32,641 nucleotides of DNA from an uncultured Roseburia sp. (GTDB lineage Bacteria > Bacillota > Clostridia > Lachnospirales > Lachnospiraceae), in assembly GCA_910587865.1 (NCBI GenBank), contig CAJUNX010000002.1, positions 155,783-188,423 of the forward strand, given 5' to 3'. The notes beneath the pieces are model-generated. The model did no database searches. It saw only the letters and a program-made list of their open reading frames with translations, and had not been told where the DNA came from. This document shows positions 23,660 to 32,591 of this stretch, one piece after another. Every line of letters begins with the position of its first letter. The stretch's first letter is position 1. Made by a program: the position numbers and the translations under genes.

Positions 23660-26395
23660 TTAATGCTTTTTTTCCTGTTCATTTGATGCGTGTATCACAG
23701 CCTGATAAAGCGGTTTTGCCTCCGGCGCGACTGCCGTAAGCTCGGAGAGCGTCATGGAATAAGCGAACTGAATCATGGGGCCGTCCATCATGCCCGGTAC
23801 AGACTGCTCAAACATCTCAAGCGCCAGCGGCTCCGCTGCGATCTCCCCGAACGTACTGTCCATGCTGAAGCGTTCATAGGAGAGATCTGTCTTCGTCTCA
23901 TACTGATACTCATAGATTCCGGAACCAACCGAAATTTCCTCTTCTTTTTCCGGCAAATGTATGACAGCTGTTGTATTTGCGGGCACCTCCACGTGGAGCG
24001 TGATCATTCCGTCCTTACAGCTCACGGAAGAGACGATCCGCCCGTATACCGAATCAAATTCCGCTTTTACCTCCTCAATCCCTTTTACAAACATAGGCTG
24101 AATCTGGAACCTGTGATATCCGGGCTCCAGCTGGCTGATCCCAGCCACCTTCCGGTACATCCAGTCGCCGATCGAGCCATAGGCGTAATGATTCAGCGAA
24201 TTCATGCCCGATACGTCAAAGCTCCCGTCCGGCATGATTGAATTCCATCTCTCCCACACCGTCGTCGCGCCCATATTGACGGCGTACAGCCAGGACGGAT
24301 AGTCCTCCTTCATAAAAAGCGTGGCTGCCATCTCATGCGCACCGTTTTCCGAGAGCGCGTGGCAGAGATAAGGCGTCCCCACAAATCCGGTCGTCAGATG
24401 ATTTTTGTGCTTTTCGATATTATGAAGGAGCGTCTCTAAGATCCGCTTTCTGTCCTTCTCTTCCGCCAGGTGAAAATACAGGGATAACACCGCCCCGGTC
24501 TGCGTCTCGCTCACGATTCTTCCGGTCGCGGTATAATATTCCTCGCGGAACGCCGCAAGCGTCTTTTCATAAAGCCTGCCGTATGTTTTCTCCTCCTCCT
24601 GTTTTCCCAAAATCCCCGCCGTCTGCCGGACGAGATCCGTCACATACAGATAATAAGCGTTTGCGATCAGATACGGGTCCGTTGCTCCCGTGCGGTCCGC
24701 CCCTTCCTCCTTATCCAGCGCCAGCCAGTCCCCGTACTGAAATCCGCTCATCCACAGTCCGTTTTCCTCGCTGTGACTGCAAGTGTAGTCTACCCACTCA
24801 TGCATACACTTCCAGGACTCCTCTAAGATCCTGACATCACCGTAAGTCTGATACACGACCCAGGGCACGATCACAGCGACATCGCTCCAGGCGGAAGAGC
24901 TGTACTGGCCGAGAATGTCCGGCACGACATGCGGTACGCCCTTTTCCAGCGAGGATTCCGCCGCCACGTCCCGCATCCATTTTGAGAAAAACAGCGCCGT
25001 ATTCCGGTGAAAAGCCGCCGTCCAGGAAAAAATCTGCGCGTCCCCGGTCCAGCCCAGACGCTCGTCTCTCTGCGGACAGTCTGTCGGAATATCTAGAAAA
25101 TTGCTCCGAAGCCCCCAGGAAATATTGCTCTGCAGCTGATTCACCTTCTTATTCGAACACCAGAAGCTCCCGGTCTGCTCCATATCCGAGTGCATCGCAC
25201 ACGCCGTAAACTGCTCCGGCAATACCGTATCGATGCCCTCCACGAGTAGATAGCGGAATCCGTGAAATGTAAAATGCGGGAAAAACACCTGCTCCTCTCC
25301 ATTACAAATGTAAGTATCCACCGATTTTGCCTGCCTTAACGTATCCGGATAAAAATTACCGTCCCGATCCAGCGTCTCGGCGTGGCGGATCACAATCTTC
25401 TGCCCCCTCTCTCCCCGGATGCGGACCTCTGCCGCCCCCGCCAGATTCTGACCAAAATCAACCAGCGTCTCTCCCTTCGGCGTCACAAACACCCTCTTTG
25501 CGGGAATGCGCTCCGTGATGCGGACCGGTTCATTTTCCTGTGCGGTAAGCGTTTTTACATCAAATTCCATGACAGAGACGGTTCCCTCCGTGATTTTTGG
25601 TCCGTTCGTGTTGATCGTCTCTCCCATATAAATCTCGCTGTAGCGGATCTCCCCGGTTCTCACCTTCCAGCTCTCGTCCGTTGCAATGATTTCCTTTGTC
25701 CCGTCCTCGTAAAACAGATGAAGCTCGACAAACGCGCCCACCCTGTCTCCATAGAGATCCGGCTGGCACATAAATCCGTACATCCCCTTATACCAGCCGT
25801 TTCCCACGATCATCTCCACACGGTTCTCCGGCAGAAGCAGATCCGTCACATCATAGCACTGGTACTGCAGGCGATGATGATAGCTGGTCCATCCGGGAGC
25901 CATCCGCGCATCCCCCACGCGTTTTCCGTTGATCTGCATCTCATAGACGCCGCGGGCAGTCGCATAGGCAAGGGCTCTCTTTACCGGCCCCCTCAGAGAA
26001 ACCGTGCGGTAAAAATACGGACATGCTGTCTCTTCCTTCGGAAAATCATGCGTGATCATCTTTGCGGTAAAATGCTCCCCAAAAAGGAGGCCCGTCTCAA
26101 ATGACGCCTCCGCCTTTGCACAGTTCCCGTGATTGTCTTCCGCTGTCACCGTCACCTGATACCGCGTCTCTTCTTTCAGCGGCTCCCCCTGATAAGGAAT
26201 CAGCACGGACCGATCCGATGCGACACGCCCGCTGTCCCATACAACGATATCTGCCGTTTTTACGAACAGCTGATAGTGTGTCTGTACCGTGTTCGGAAGA
26301 TCCGACTGTATTTTCCACGAAAAACGCGGACATTCCACAGAAAGCCCGATCGGATCTCTGCGATATTCTGTTCTGACATCGTATAATTTCATCAT
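23660..26395 (-). CDS. GH78 alpha-L-rhamnosidase (first)
   Basis: A 911-residue family 78 glycoside hydrolase that removes terminal alpha-L-rhamnose from glycosides. Order: N-terminal beta domain (residues 1-100), the lectin-like Bac_rhamnosid_N region (about 125-270, with TARGVYEMQINGKRVGDARMAPGWTSY), the concanavalin-like domain (about 300-400, TLVDFGQNLAGAAEV), the (alpha/alpha)6 barrel (about 410-750) and a C-terminal beta domain. The catalytic segment TDCPQRDERLGWTGD lies at about residues 438-452, and WERWNSIMPDGSF and LNHYAYGSIGDWMYR are the other barrel motifs. No signal peptide is present, so it acts in the cytoplasm on imported glycosides. ATG at 26395 or 26392 is preferred over 26410 because AAGGAG lies five to eight bases before them. 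It heads a unit with the AraC, VOC and SDR genes. Confidence 0.95.
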   Translation of the reverse strand: MMKLYDVRTEYRRDPIGLSVECPRFSWKIQSDLPNTVQTHYQLFVKTADIVVWDSGRVASDRSVLIPYQGEPLKEETRYQVTVTAEDNHGNCAKAEASFETGLLFGEHFTAKMITHDFPKEETACPYFYRTVSLRGPVKRALAYATARGVYEMQINGKRVGDARMAPGWTSYHHRLQYQCYDVTDLLLPENRVEMIVGNGWYKGMYGFMCQPDLYGDRVGAFVELHLFYEDGTKEIIATDESWKVRTGEIRYSEIYMGETINTNGPKITEGTVSVMEFDVKTLTAQENEPVRITERIPAKRVFVTPKGETLVDFGQNLAGAAEVRIRGERGQKIVIRHAETLDRDGNFYPDTLRQAKSVDTYICNGEEQVFFPHFTFHGFRYLLVEGIDTVLPEQFTACAMHSDMEQTGSFWCSNKKVNQLQSNISWGLRSNFLDIPTDCPQRDERLGWTGDAQIFSWTAAFHRNTALFFSKWMRDVAAESSLEKGVPHVVPDILGQYSSSAWSDVAVIVPWVVYQTYGDVRILEESWKCMHEWVDYTCSHSEENGLWMSGFQYGDWLALDKEEGADRTGATDPYLIANAYYLYVTDLVRQTAGILGKQEEEKTYGRLYEKTLAAFREEYYTATGRIVSETQTGAVLSLYFHLAEEKDRKRILETLLHNIEKHKNHLTTGFVGTPYLCHALSENGAHEMAATLFMKEDYPSWLYAVNMGATTVWERWNSIMPDGSFDVSGMNSLNHYAYGSIGDWMYRKVAGISQLEPGYHRFQIQPMFVKGIEEVKAEFDSVYGRIVSSVSCKDGMITLHVEVPANTTAVIHLPEKEEEISVGSGIYEYQYETKTDLSYERFSMDSTFGEIAAEPLALEMFEQSVPGMMDGPMIQFAYSMTLSELTAVAPEAKPLYQAVIHASNEQEKKH

Positions 26396-26441
26396 TCCAA
26401 CTCCTTGCATCTTAGATTTTTCTATTTTATAATCGATTTAT

Positions 26442-26501
26442 GAACCAATATCATGATGCTGGATTCAAAAGCATCTGACCCCAGCATCATGACATTGGTT
26501 C
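26442..26501. repeat. Large palindrome, reduced MITE-like copy 3, in a divergent control region
   Basis: Arms at 26442-26462 and 26481-26501 are 21 bases long and inverted with one mismatch, around an 18-base loop. The core (ATGATGCTGG ... CAAAAGCATCTGACCCC ... CATCAT) is the end sequence of the repeats at 17700 and 18394. It lies 46 bases upstream of the first GH78 gene and 67 upstream of the second AraC gene. It may be a repeat remnant, a hairpin or an operator. Confidence 0.7.
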
Positions 26502-26568
26502 AGAAGCGTTCCTTAGAAACAGTATCTGCCGGACGTTGTGCCGTCCGGACGAAAAGGGGGACATGCGG

Positions 26569-27744
26569 ATGTACCAGTTTCATACCTTCTGCCGGCTATA
26601 TCATCAGGACACCAGACTTCCCATTTATCTCTACGAAAACGGGATCCTGCAGTCATCCTTTCCGGAACAGACCGCCCTCACCTGGCCTCCGGAGAAATAC
26701 GCCCGGATGCTCATGGAATCCGATGCCTCCGTCTCGTTCTGCGCATCGGACTATGGCATTTACTTTGGCTCCGTGTCGCAGAAGAAGTGGAATTACCACC
26801 TGATCTTAGGACCCGTCAGTGCGATTCCGTATTCGGAGGCCGATCTTCACCGGCTGTATGCCGATTACTCCGTTCCAATGGAAAAACACAGGCAATTCCG
26901 CACTTTTGTAGACACCATTGAAAAGCTCCCGTTAAATCCGTTCCTGGAAAAACTGATTTTCTTAAACTACTGCCTGAACGAGGAATATGTCGACATCAAT
27001 GAGGTCATTGATCTGTCCCCTGACGCTGAGTTTTCCCTGAAACTGGCAGAGCAGACCTACGAGAAAAAAGAAAACCTGGCCCACAATGAATCCTACAAAC
27101 TCGAAAACCTGGTTTTAAACATTATTCGCACCGGCAGACCGGAGGATCTGCTGAAGCTTCATGTAAACACAACCAGCTACAATCCCGGTATCCTCGCTTC
27201 CTCCGCCCTGCGGCAGATCAAAAATAACCTGATCGTAACCACAACGCTTGCCACCCGCGCCGCGATCGACGGCGGACTGGATTACGACACCGCCTATCAG
27301 CTTTCAGATCTCTATATTCAGAAAGCAGAGCATATCAACGACGCGGATACGCTCTACACTCTGATGGGGCAGGTAAATTATGATTTTGCGCGGCGCGTGC
27401 ACGAGAGCAGGCTTTTCGTCTCCTCCGATGACATGATTCAGAAGGCAATCCGCTATGTACAGCAAAACGTCAATTGTCATATCACGGTTGCGGACGTCGC
27501 GGCGCATGTCGGATTCAGCCGCTCCTATTTTTCCGCTTATTTTAAGCGTCGACTCGGATTTTCCCTGGGAGATTTTATCCTCCGCTGTAAGCTTGAGGAA
27601 AGCAGACGCCTGCTCGCGTTTACTGAAAAATCACTGACCGAGATCAGCACCTACCTCTGTTTCTCCAGTCAGAGCCATTTTCAGACAGCGTTTAAAAAAC
27701 AATATCACGTCACGCCCCTGCAGTACCGGAAAAACCCGGGATAG
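26569..27744 (+). CDS. AraC family transcriptional regulator, likely activator of rhamnoside genes
   Basis: A 391-residue regulator. Residues 1-270 form a long sensory/dimer region that is mostly helical, without a cupin signature. The C-terminal domain (about 285-391) holds two helix-turn-helix motifs: ITVADVAAHVGFSRSYFSAYFKRRLGFSLGDFI and SLTEISTYLCFSSQSHFQTAFKKQYHVTPLQYR, the latter the AraC signature. The ATG at 26569 has AAGGGGG eight bases before it; the ATGs at 26563 and 26536 are less well placed. It is divergent from the first GH78 gene with the palindrome between, and converges with the second GH78 gene with eight bases between stops. Its layout matches the broken AraC gene, so they are probably paralogues. 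Confidence 0.92.
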   Translation: MYQFHTFCRLYHQDTRLPIYLYENGILQSSFPEQTALTWPPEKYARMLMESDASVSFCASDYGIYFGSVSQKKWNYHLILGPVSAIPYSEADLHRLYADYSVPMEKHRQFRTFVDTIEKLPLNPFLEKLIFLNYCLNEEYVDINEVIDLSPDAEFSLKLAEQTYEKKENLAHNESYKLENLVLNIIRTGRPEDLLKLHVNTTSYNPGILASSALRQIKNNLIVTTTLATRAAIDGGLDYDTAYQLSDLYIQKAEHINDADTLYTLMGQVNYDFARRVHESRLFVSSDDMIQKAIRYVQQNVNCHITVADVAAHVGFSRSYFSAYFKRRLGFSLGDFILRCKLEESRRLLAFTEKSLTEISTYLCFSSQSHFQTAFKKQYHVTPLQYRKNPG

Positions 27745-27752
27745 CTGCCTGT

Positions 27753-30620
27753 TCAGGCAGAAACGGTCACCTCAAATCTCCCGTTTCCGAGCTCTTTTGA
27801 GGTTTTGTCGGGCAGCTCCAGAAACGCGGAGGAATTTGCCGGTATCGTTCCGGAAATCCGGTACGCATCGCCCGTTTTTTCCCACCTCAGCCCGATCATC
27901 CCATGCGGGCCGTGATAGCTCCCTTCCGCCCACAGAAGCCCGCATCCGAAATCCGGCGCGATGCGGATCCTGTCATATCCGGTTCCGGCATTCTGAATCC
28001 CGAGCAGCCGCCGATACATAAAATCCCCGACACAGCCGAACGCATAGTGGTTGAACGAACAGCCGCAGACGGACCCGTCCTCACGGATTGCGTCCCAGTT
28101 CTCCCACATGGTTGTCGCTCCATGTTCAATCTCATAGAGCCAGGAAGGACACTTTCTCTGCCATAACACCCGATATGCGGTTTCCTGGTACCCGTAGTCG
28201 CATAATATATCTAACAGATATAACACTGACATAAATCCCGTATCCAGGCAGTAATCGTTTTTCTGAATCAGCTCATGTAAATGCGCTGCCAGAAGCGCCT
28301 CTTTTTCCTGCGGAACCATGTGATATTTCAACGCGAGAATATAATTTCCCTGCATTTCCTGCCCCAGCCTGCCGTTTTCGTCCACATACTCCTCGTAAAA
28401 TGCTTCCCGCACCCGCGCGGCATAGCTGCGGTACTTCTGCGCCTTTTCTTTTTCTCCCAGCAGCCCGGAAACCTCTGCGAACAGATCGGCGTCCGATGTC
28501 AGGAGCGCGGTATCCACATAATTCATAGTCAGAAACGATGACTTCGGCCCGTCCGAAAATCCGTTCTCATCCTTCACCGACGGGACCAGCCAGTCCCCGA
28601 AATGAAATCCGGTGTTGATCAGATAATGCTGGTTTTCCTTCTGACGCTCTGACATCGCCTCATACTGCTCCTGCGTGATCCCGCCAAACGGATTTCCGAC
28701 CGGAAGCTCGTATGCGCTTTTTTTCATCGCCTCCATCCATTTTTCCATCGCGGCGTAATTGTCCTTCAGCACCTGCATATCGCCGCGCAGCCGGTACAGC
28801 TGCATGGGGAGCGTCAGTATCACATCGCCCCATCCGAGAGAACCCGCCATCGTCTGCTGCACATAATTTTTGATTAGCGGAACCGTATTGCGCACATGCC
28901 CGCTTTCGGTCTGCTCCATGCGGATACTCTTTAACCAGTCCTCATAAAATGCGGTCATCTCCTGATTGTACAGCGCTGTCTGTCCATACACGACAACATC
29001 CCCGGTCCATCCCGCCTTTTCCCTGGTCGGACAGTCCGTCGGAATCGTGATATTATTGCTTCTCTGACTCCACAGAATATTGTGCTGCAGCTGCTCGAGC
29101 ATCTCATCCGAGCACCAAAACTTTCCCGTGATCCTATGATCCGTTCCGACCGCCAGAGCGGTAAACTGCTCTTTTTTCCAATTCTTTCCCCCTGTGACAC
29201 GCACATAGCGGAAACCGTGATAGGTAAACTGCGGGCAGAATATCTCCTCTCCTGTCCCTGCACAGATATAACAGTCTCTCTGCGCACGCGTCTCGTCCCC
29301 CTCAAAAACGTAGATAAAATTTCCTTCCGCATCCAGAACCTCGCCATGCTCAAACGTAATCTTCTCTCCCCGCTCTCCGCACAGCACCACCTGTATCATT
29401 CCCGCCATATTCTGCCCGAAATCGACAAGCGTCTCACCATTCGGCGCCTGCCATACACGCTTTGCGGATATTTTTTCATATACTCTCACAGGAGGCATCT
29501 TCTGCGCTTCCAGCTCTCCGGTAAAAGATATGGCGTCGTCCAACGTCGCTTCATCCTTTCTGGATCCGCCAGCTTTGGTTTCTCTGACTTCGCCAGCTTT
29601 GGTCTCTCTGACTTTGCCCGGCTTTTCTTTTATTATGACAGGTTTCCAGTTTTCGGCGTGATAATCGCAGAGGGAAGGCTCGCCGTCCTTAAGCCGCGCA
29701 TCCACGGTCTGCCCTAGAAACAGATCCGCCATGCGGATAGGGCCGTCATAAGAATAGCGCCATTCTCCGTCCGAACAGATTCTCTCCTTTTTTCCGTCCG
29801 TGTATGTCACTTCCATCTGCAGCAGCAGTCCCGGCACTTCACCGTATTCGCAGCCTCTCCCAAGTGCGATCTTTCCTTTGTACCATCCGTCCGCAATCGT
29901 GACTGCAATGGCGTTTTCTCCGGTTATCAGCAGATGCTCCACCGGATAGACCTGATAGCGGATCCGTTTGTCATAAGTCGTAAATCCAGGATTAAAAAGA
30001 GATTCCGTGACAGGCCGTCCGTTTATCTTCACTTCGTAAATCCCATGCGCAGTCAGATACAGACACGCAAAGCGGATCTGACCTTTTATCTCAAATGTCC
30101 TTCTCATGCGAACCGGTGGATCATACGGCTCCAGCCCGCAGGATCTTAGATTCTCTTCATCCGAGATCAGAACCGGATTCTTCCCCTGCATCATACCCGA
30201 CAAAATATCCATCCATCTCTGATTTGCACGCTTCAGCGGATTTTCCGGCAATTGCGGAAGCGGATCCGGCTCAATCCATGCCGCCTCCCAGTCTGCTGTC
30301 TCAAAAAATGCTGTCTGAAAAAACTGTGTCTGACTCTCGGCTTTTTCACCGCTCTGATTCCATGATATAATCTGATAAAAATATTTTTGTGCAGAAACAA
30401 GCATTTCTCCCTGATAATATACCTCTATCGTATGATCACACTCTGTTTTCCCGCTGTCCCACACCAGCTCACCGGTTTCCTTTTTCACAATGATCTGATA
30501 TGCACTCTGATATACATCATTCTGCTCCGAGCTTACTTCCCATGAAAAACGCGGTTTTTTTACGTCAATTGAAACCGGATTTTCCATATGTTCGCATGTC
30601 ACGCGGCTGATCTCATACAT
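27753..30620 (-). CDS. GH78 alpha-L-rhamnosidase (second)
   Basis: A 955-residue GH78 enzyme of the same plan as the first but clearly diverged. Motifs are HGIYEVKINGRPVTESLFNPGFTTYDKR in the lectin-like region, GETLVDFGQNMAGMIQV in the concanavalin-like domain, the catalytic segment TDCPTREKAGWTGD, and CGCSFNHYAFGCVGDFMYRR near the barrel end. Compared with the first enzyme the catalytic segment is one residue shorter and lacks the paired Asp-Glu (RE-K instead of RDER), pointing to a different subgroup and perhaps a different linkage or aglycone. A Lys/Glu repeat (two to three copies of an eight-residue unit) sits between the lectin-like and concanavalin-like domains, outside the active site. 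No signal peptide is visible. AGGGAGAG precedes the ATG. It is downstream of the GPH symporter in one orientation. Confidence 0.94.
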   Translation of the reverse strand: MYEISRVTCEHMENPVSIDVKKPRFSWEVSSEQNDVYQSAYQIIVKKETGELVWDSGKTECDHTIEVYYQGEMLVSAQKYFYQIISWNQSGEKAESQTQFFQTAFFETADWEAAWIEPDPLPQLPENPLKRANQRWMDILSGMMQGKNPVLISDEENLRSCGLEPYDPPVRMRRTFEIKGQIRFACLYLTAHGIYEVKINGRPVTESLFNPGFTTYDKRIRYQVYPVEHLLITGENAIAVTIADGWYKGKIALGRGCEYGEVPGLLLQMEVTYTDGKKERICSDGEWRYSYDGPIRMADLFLGQTVDARLKDGEPSLCDYHAENWKPVIIKEKPGKVRETKAGEVRETKAGGSRKDEATLDDAISFTGELEAQKMPPVRVYEKISAKRVWQAPNGETLVDFGQNMAGMIQVVLCGERGEKITFEHGEVLDAEGNFIYVFEGDETRAQRDCYICAGTGEEIFCPQFTYHGFRYVRVTGGKNWKKEQFTALAVGTDHRITGKFWCSDEMLEQLQHNILWSQRSNNITIPTDCPTREKAGWTGDVVVYGQTALYNQEMTAFYEDWLKSIRMEQTESGHVRNTVPLIKNYVQQTMAGSLGWGDVILTLPMQLYRLRGDMQVLKDNYAAMEKWMEAMKKSAYELPVGNPFGGITQEQYEAMSERQKENQHYLINTGFHFGDWLVPSVKDENGFSDGPKSSFLTMNYVDTALLTSDADLFAEVSGLLGEKEKAQKYRSYAARVREAFYEEYVDENGRLGQEMQGNYILALKYHMVPQEKEALLAAHLHELIQKNDYCLDTGFMSVLYLLDILCDYGYQETAYRVLWQRKCPSWLYEIEHGATTMWENWDAIREDGSVCGCSFNHYAFGCVGDFMYRRLLGIQNAGTGYDRIRIAPDFGCGLLWAEGSYHGPHGMIGLRWEKTGDAYRISGTIPANSSAFLELPDKTSKELGNGRFEVTVSA
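29567..29614 (-). repeat. 24-bp tandem repeat inside the second GH78 gene
   Basis: A 24-base unit occurs twice with one difference (29567-29590 and 29591-29614), with a degenerate further part to about 29640. It keeps the frame and encodes [K/E]VRETKAG repeats in a linker between domains. Copy number could vary between strains without breaking the protein. Confidence 0.75.
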
Positions 30621-30657
30621 CTCATGTCTCTCCCTGAATTCTTTAAGCTTTTTCTAC

Positions 30658-30697
30658 CTGTGCAGTTGGATATTCTCTGAATTATCCAGCCGCACAG
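30658..30697. repeat. Hairpin in the GH78 / symporter gap
   Basis: The 15-base arm at 30658-30672 pairs with 30683-30697 with one mismatch and one GU-type pair, loop of ten bases. It lies 38 bases upstream of the second GH78 start. In a minus-strand transcript it is not followed by Ts; on the plus strand an AT-rich tract follows. It might act as mRNA-stabilising or attenuating hairpin between symporter and hydrolase. Confidence 0.5.
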
Positions 30698-30718
30698 ATA
30701 AAAATTTTTCCTTTTTCT

Positions 30719-30903
30719 CAGCTCCCTCTATTCTGTGCTTTTCTTCTCGCGGTCTCTTCCTTTCTCACCAAATTTCGCTTTTTCAGCTCCCTCTATTCTG
30801 TGCTTTTCTTCTCGCGGTCTCTTCCTTTCTCACCAAATTTCGCTTTTTTCAGCTCTCGCTCTTCTGTGCTTTTCTTCTCGCGATCTCTTCTTTCAACACC
30901 GGA
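30719..30903 (-). repeat. Tandem 65-66-bp duplication of the symporter 3' end
   Basis: Units begin at 30719, 30784 and 30850. The first two are nearly identical and the third, about 54 bases long, is the 3' end of the symporter gene itself, including the codons for EEIARRKAQKSES and the stop. The two downstream copies are thus partial duplications of coding sequence now lying in the untranslated region. On the minus strand each contains AGAAGAAAAGCACAGAA. Confidence 0.8.
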
Positions 30904-32252
30904 AGTCGTTTTTCAAGATCAAATCTGCACGACATGATAAATAATACGGCAAACATAATCATCGGAATATAAATCGAAAAGGCAAAAATCGCCTGCTTTG
31001 TCGCCGGAGTGGCAGAGGAAAGTGTCGCATCATAGGCAGCGATCGCTAAACACCATCCGATCACCGACGCGCCGATTCCGCTTCCGATCTTACATCCGAA
31101 GCTGGATGCTGCCTGGGAAGAAGCAACCATTTTCTTCCCATACTGATATTCATTATAGTCAATCGACATTGCCGTCAAAACGCCCATCAGGCACATCATC
31201 GGGATATTTGCAAAGGTTCCGAAACATCCCATCGTCAGATTAAATACAAAATGATACGGATTCACAATTCTAACAACATTACAGATACACCCGATTGCAA
31301 ACGATACCTTCAGCGTTTTTGTGACACCCAGGTGTTTGATCATCGGCCCCACCAGGATAAATCCGAGTAAAGTCGGGATCATACCCACAGCACCCATGAT
31401 TCCCATCAGATTATCATTACCATAAATCCATTTTGCGTAGTAAGCTCCGGATGCCCCGTTGATTCCGTATAAAACATTCACAAAAAAATTCATGATCAGG
31501 ATCATAACCCAGTATTTATTGTGAAATAATTTTACCACTGCCTCAAGAAACGGAACCGCCTCTTCCTCCTCCGCCATTTCTGCCGCTGCTCCCACCGGAT
31601 TTTGTACGGTCTCTTTACTGGTCAGATAACAGATCAGAAATGCCAAAACAACAAGCGCTCCGGCAACTGCTCCGAATTTAATCCATGCACTCTGCGTACC
31701 GCCCAGCATATTGGTCAGAGGAATGATCGCTACTGCGATAATCATACCCGATACATACCCGGAAGCCGCTCTCCAGGTACCCATTCTTCCTCTCTCTTCC
31801 TGACTGTTTGTCCGCACAATCATCAGGGAATTGTAAGGAATGCATACCGCCGTGTATGCGACCGCAGTAAACAGAATATTTGTGATCAAAAGATACGCAA
31901 TCTGCAGCCCCGAGTTTCCCTTTGGAACCGTAAACATCATCACCGTCAGAATACCCGCCGGAATACCCGCTTTTAACAGCCACGGTCTGTATTTTTCCTT
32001 TCCAGGCTTCGTGTGATCCACAATATTTCCCATGATCAGATCCGTAAATGCATCGATGATTTTACAGATCAGCAGAATCGTCGCCACGGATCCGGCCGCT
32101 ACCCCAACCTTATCCGTATAGAAATACGTCATCTGACCTACCAGACCACTCATCGTATTCAATGCAAACGTTCCGAGTGAATCCCCGAAAAAATCTTTTC
32201 TGCGCATGGTCCGCTGCACACCGAATTTGTCTTTGCCAAGTTCTCTCGCCAT
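30849..32252 (-). CDS. GPH family cation:sugar symporter (MFS, MelB-like)
   Basis: A 467-residue, 12-helix transporter of the glycoside-pentoside-hexuronide family, which couples sugar or glycoside uptake to Na+ or H+. The first helix carries the typical GDSLGTFALNTMSGLVGQMTYFYTDKVG, followed by KIIDAFTDLIMGNIVDHTKPGKEKYRPWLL, the loop 2-3 motif with acidic residues (D-A-x-T-D) that line the cation site in MelB. The central loop (about 205-230, EMAEEEEAVPF) is acidic. Near the end SIDYNEYQYGKKMVASSQAASSFGCKIGSGIG is another family motif. AAGGAG precedes the ATG. Followed by a GH78 gene, it most likely imports rhamnosides. The last 15 codons are the source of the tandem duplication. Bases 32253-32404 are AT-rich with no confident promoter. 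Confidence 0.94.
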   Translation of the reverse strand: MARELGKDKFGVQRTMRRKDFFGDSLGTFALNTMSGLVGQMTYFYTDKVGVAAGSVATILLICKIIDAFTDLIMGNIVDHTKPGKEKYRPWLLKAGIPAGILTVMMFTVPKGNSGLQIAYLLITNILFTAVAYTAVCIPYNSLMIVRTNSQEERGRMGTWRAASGYVSGMIIAVAIIPLTNMLGGTQSAWIKFGAVAGALVVLAFLICYLTSKETVQNPVGAAAEMAEEEEAVPFLEAVVKLFHNKYWVMILIMNFFVNVLYGINGASGAYYAKWIYGNDNLMGIMGAVGMIPTLLGFILVGPMIKHLGVTKTLKVSFAIGCICNVVRIVNPYHFVFNLTMGCFGTFANIPMMCLMGVLTAMSIDYNEYQYGKKMVASSQAASSFGCKIGSGIGASVIGWCLAIAAYDATLSSATPATKQAIFAFSIYIPMIMFAVLFIMSCRFDLEKRLPVLKEEIARRKAQKSES

Positions 32253-32404
32253 AACGAAATCTCTCCTTTTCTCTTTCCAGGTTCTGTATCATTTTTTCTT
32301 ATCTTATATGACGAAGTCCTGACTTTATTTTATTTTTGTATGATCTGTTATATTTTTGTTCTTTTTCATCAAGTGAATTCACAGACTGTCAATATTAAGC
32401 ACAC

Positions 32405-32437
32405 AAAAAAGACCTCAAAGAAAACTTTGAGGTCTTT
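32405..32437 (-). terminator. Terminator of the tRNA unit
   Basis: AAAGACCTCAAAG is perfectly inverted around AAAA, and on the minus strand the hairpin is followed by TTTTTT. It lies two bases beyond the tRNA-Cys 3' end and ends the tRNA transcript before the symporter gene. Confidence 0.9.
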
Positions 32438-32439
32438 AA

Positions 32440-32510
32440 AGGCGACTGACGGATTTGAACCGACGATCAGGGAGTTGCAGTCCCACGCCTTACCACTTGG
32501 CTAAGTCGCC
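32440..32510 (-). tRNA. tRNA-Cys (GCA)
   Basis: A 71-nt cloverleaf on the minus strand. The acceptor arms are GGCGACT and AGTCGCC, the anticodon loop CTGCAAC gives anticodon GCA, and the T loop is GGTTCAAATCC. The discriminator base is U, as is usual for tRNA-Cys. CCA is not encoded. It is preceded on the same strand by tRNA-Asn and ends in a terminator. Confidence 0.95.
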
Positions 32511-32591
32511 ATATATACATATCTATATGCAAAAATCGTCACTTTATTCCACTCTGTGACGCTTTTATTTCTTTTAAACATTATCCAAAAG

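Noticed and set aside
25382..26104. 240-codon plus-strand frame inside the first GH78 gene
   Set aside because: Antisense shadow of a gene with clear GH78 motifs throughout.
30735..30944. Small repetitive open frame near the symporter 3' end
   Set aside because: It is the complement of the tandem 65-bp units and has no credible start signal; its internal repetition comes from the DNA repeat.
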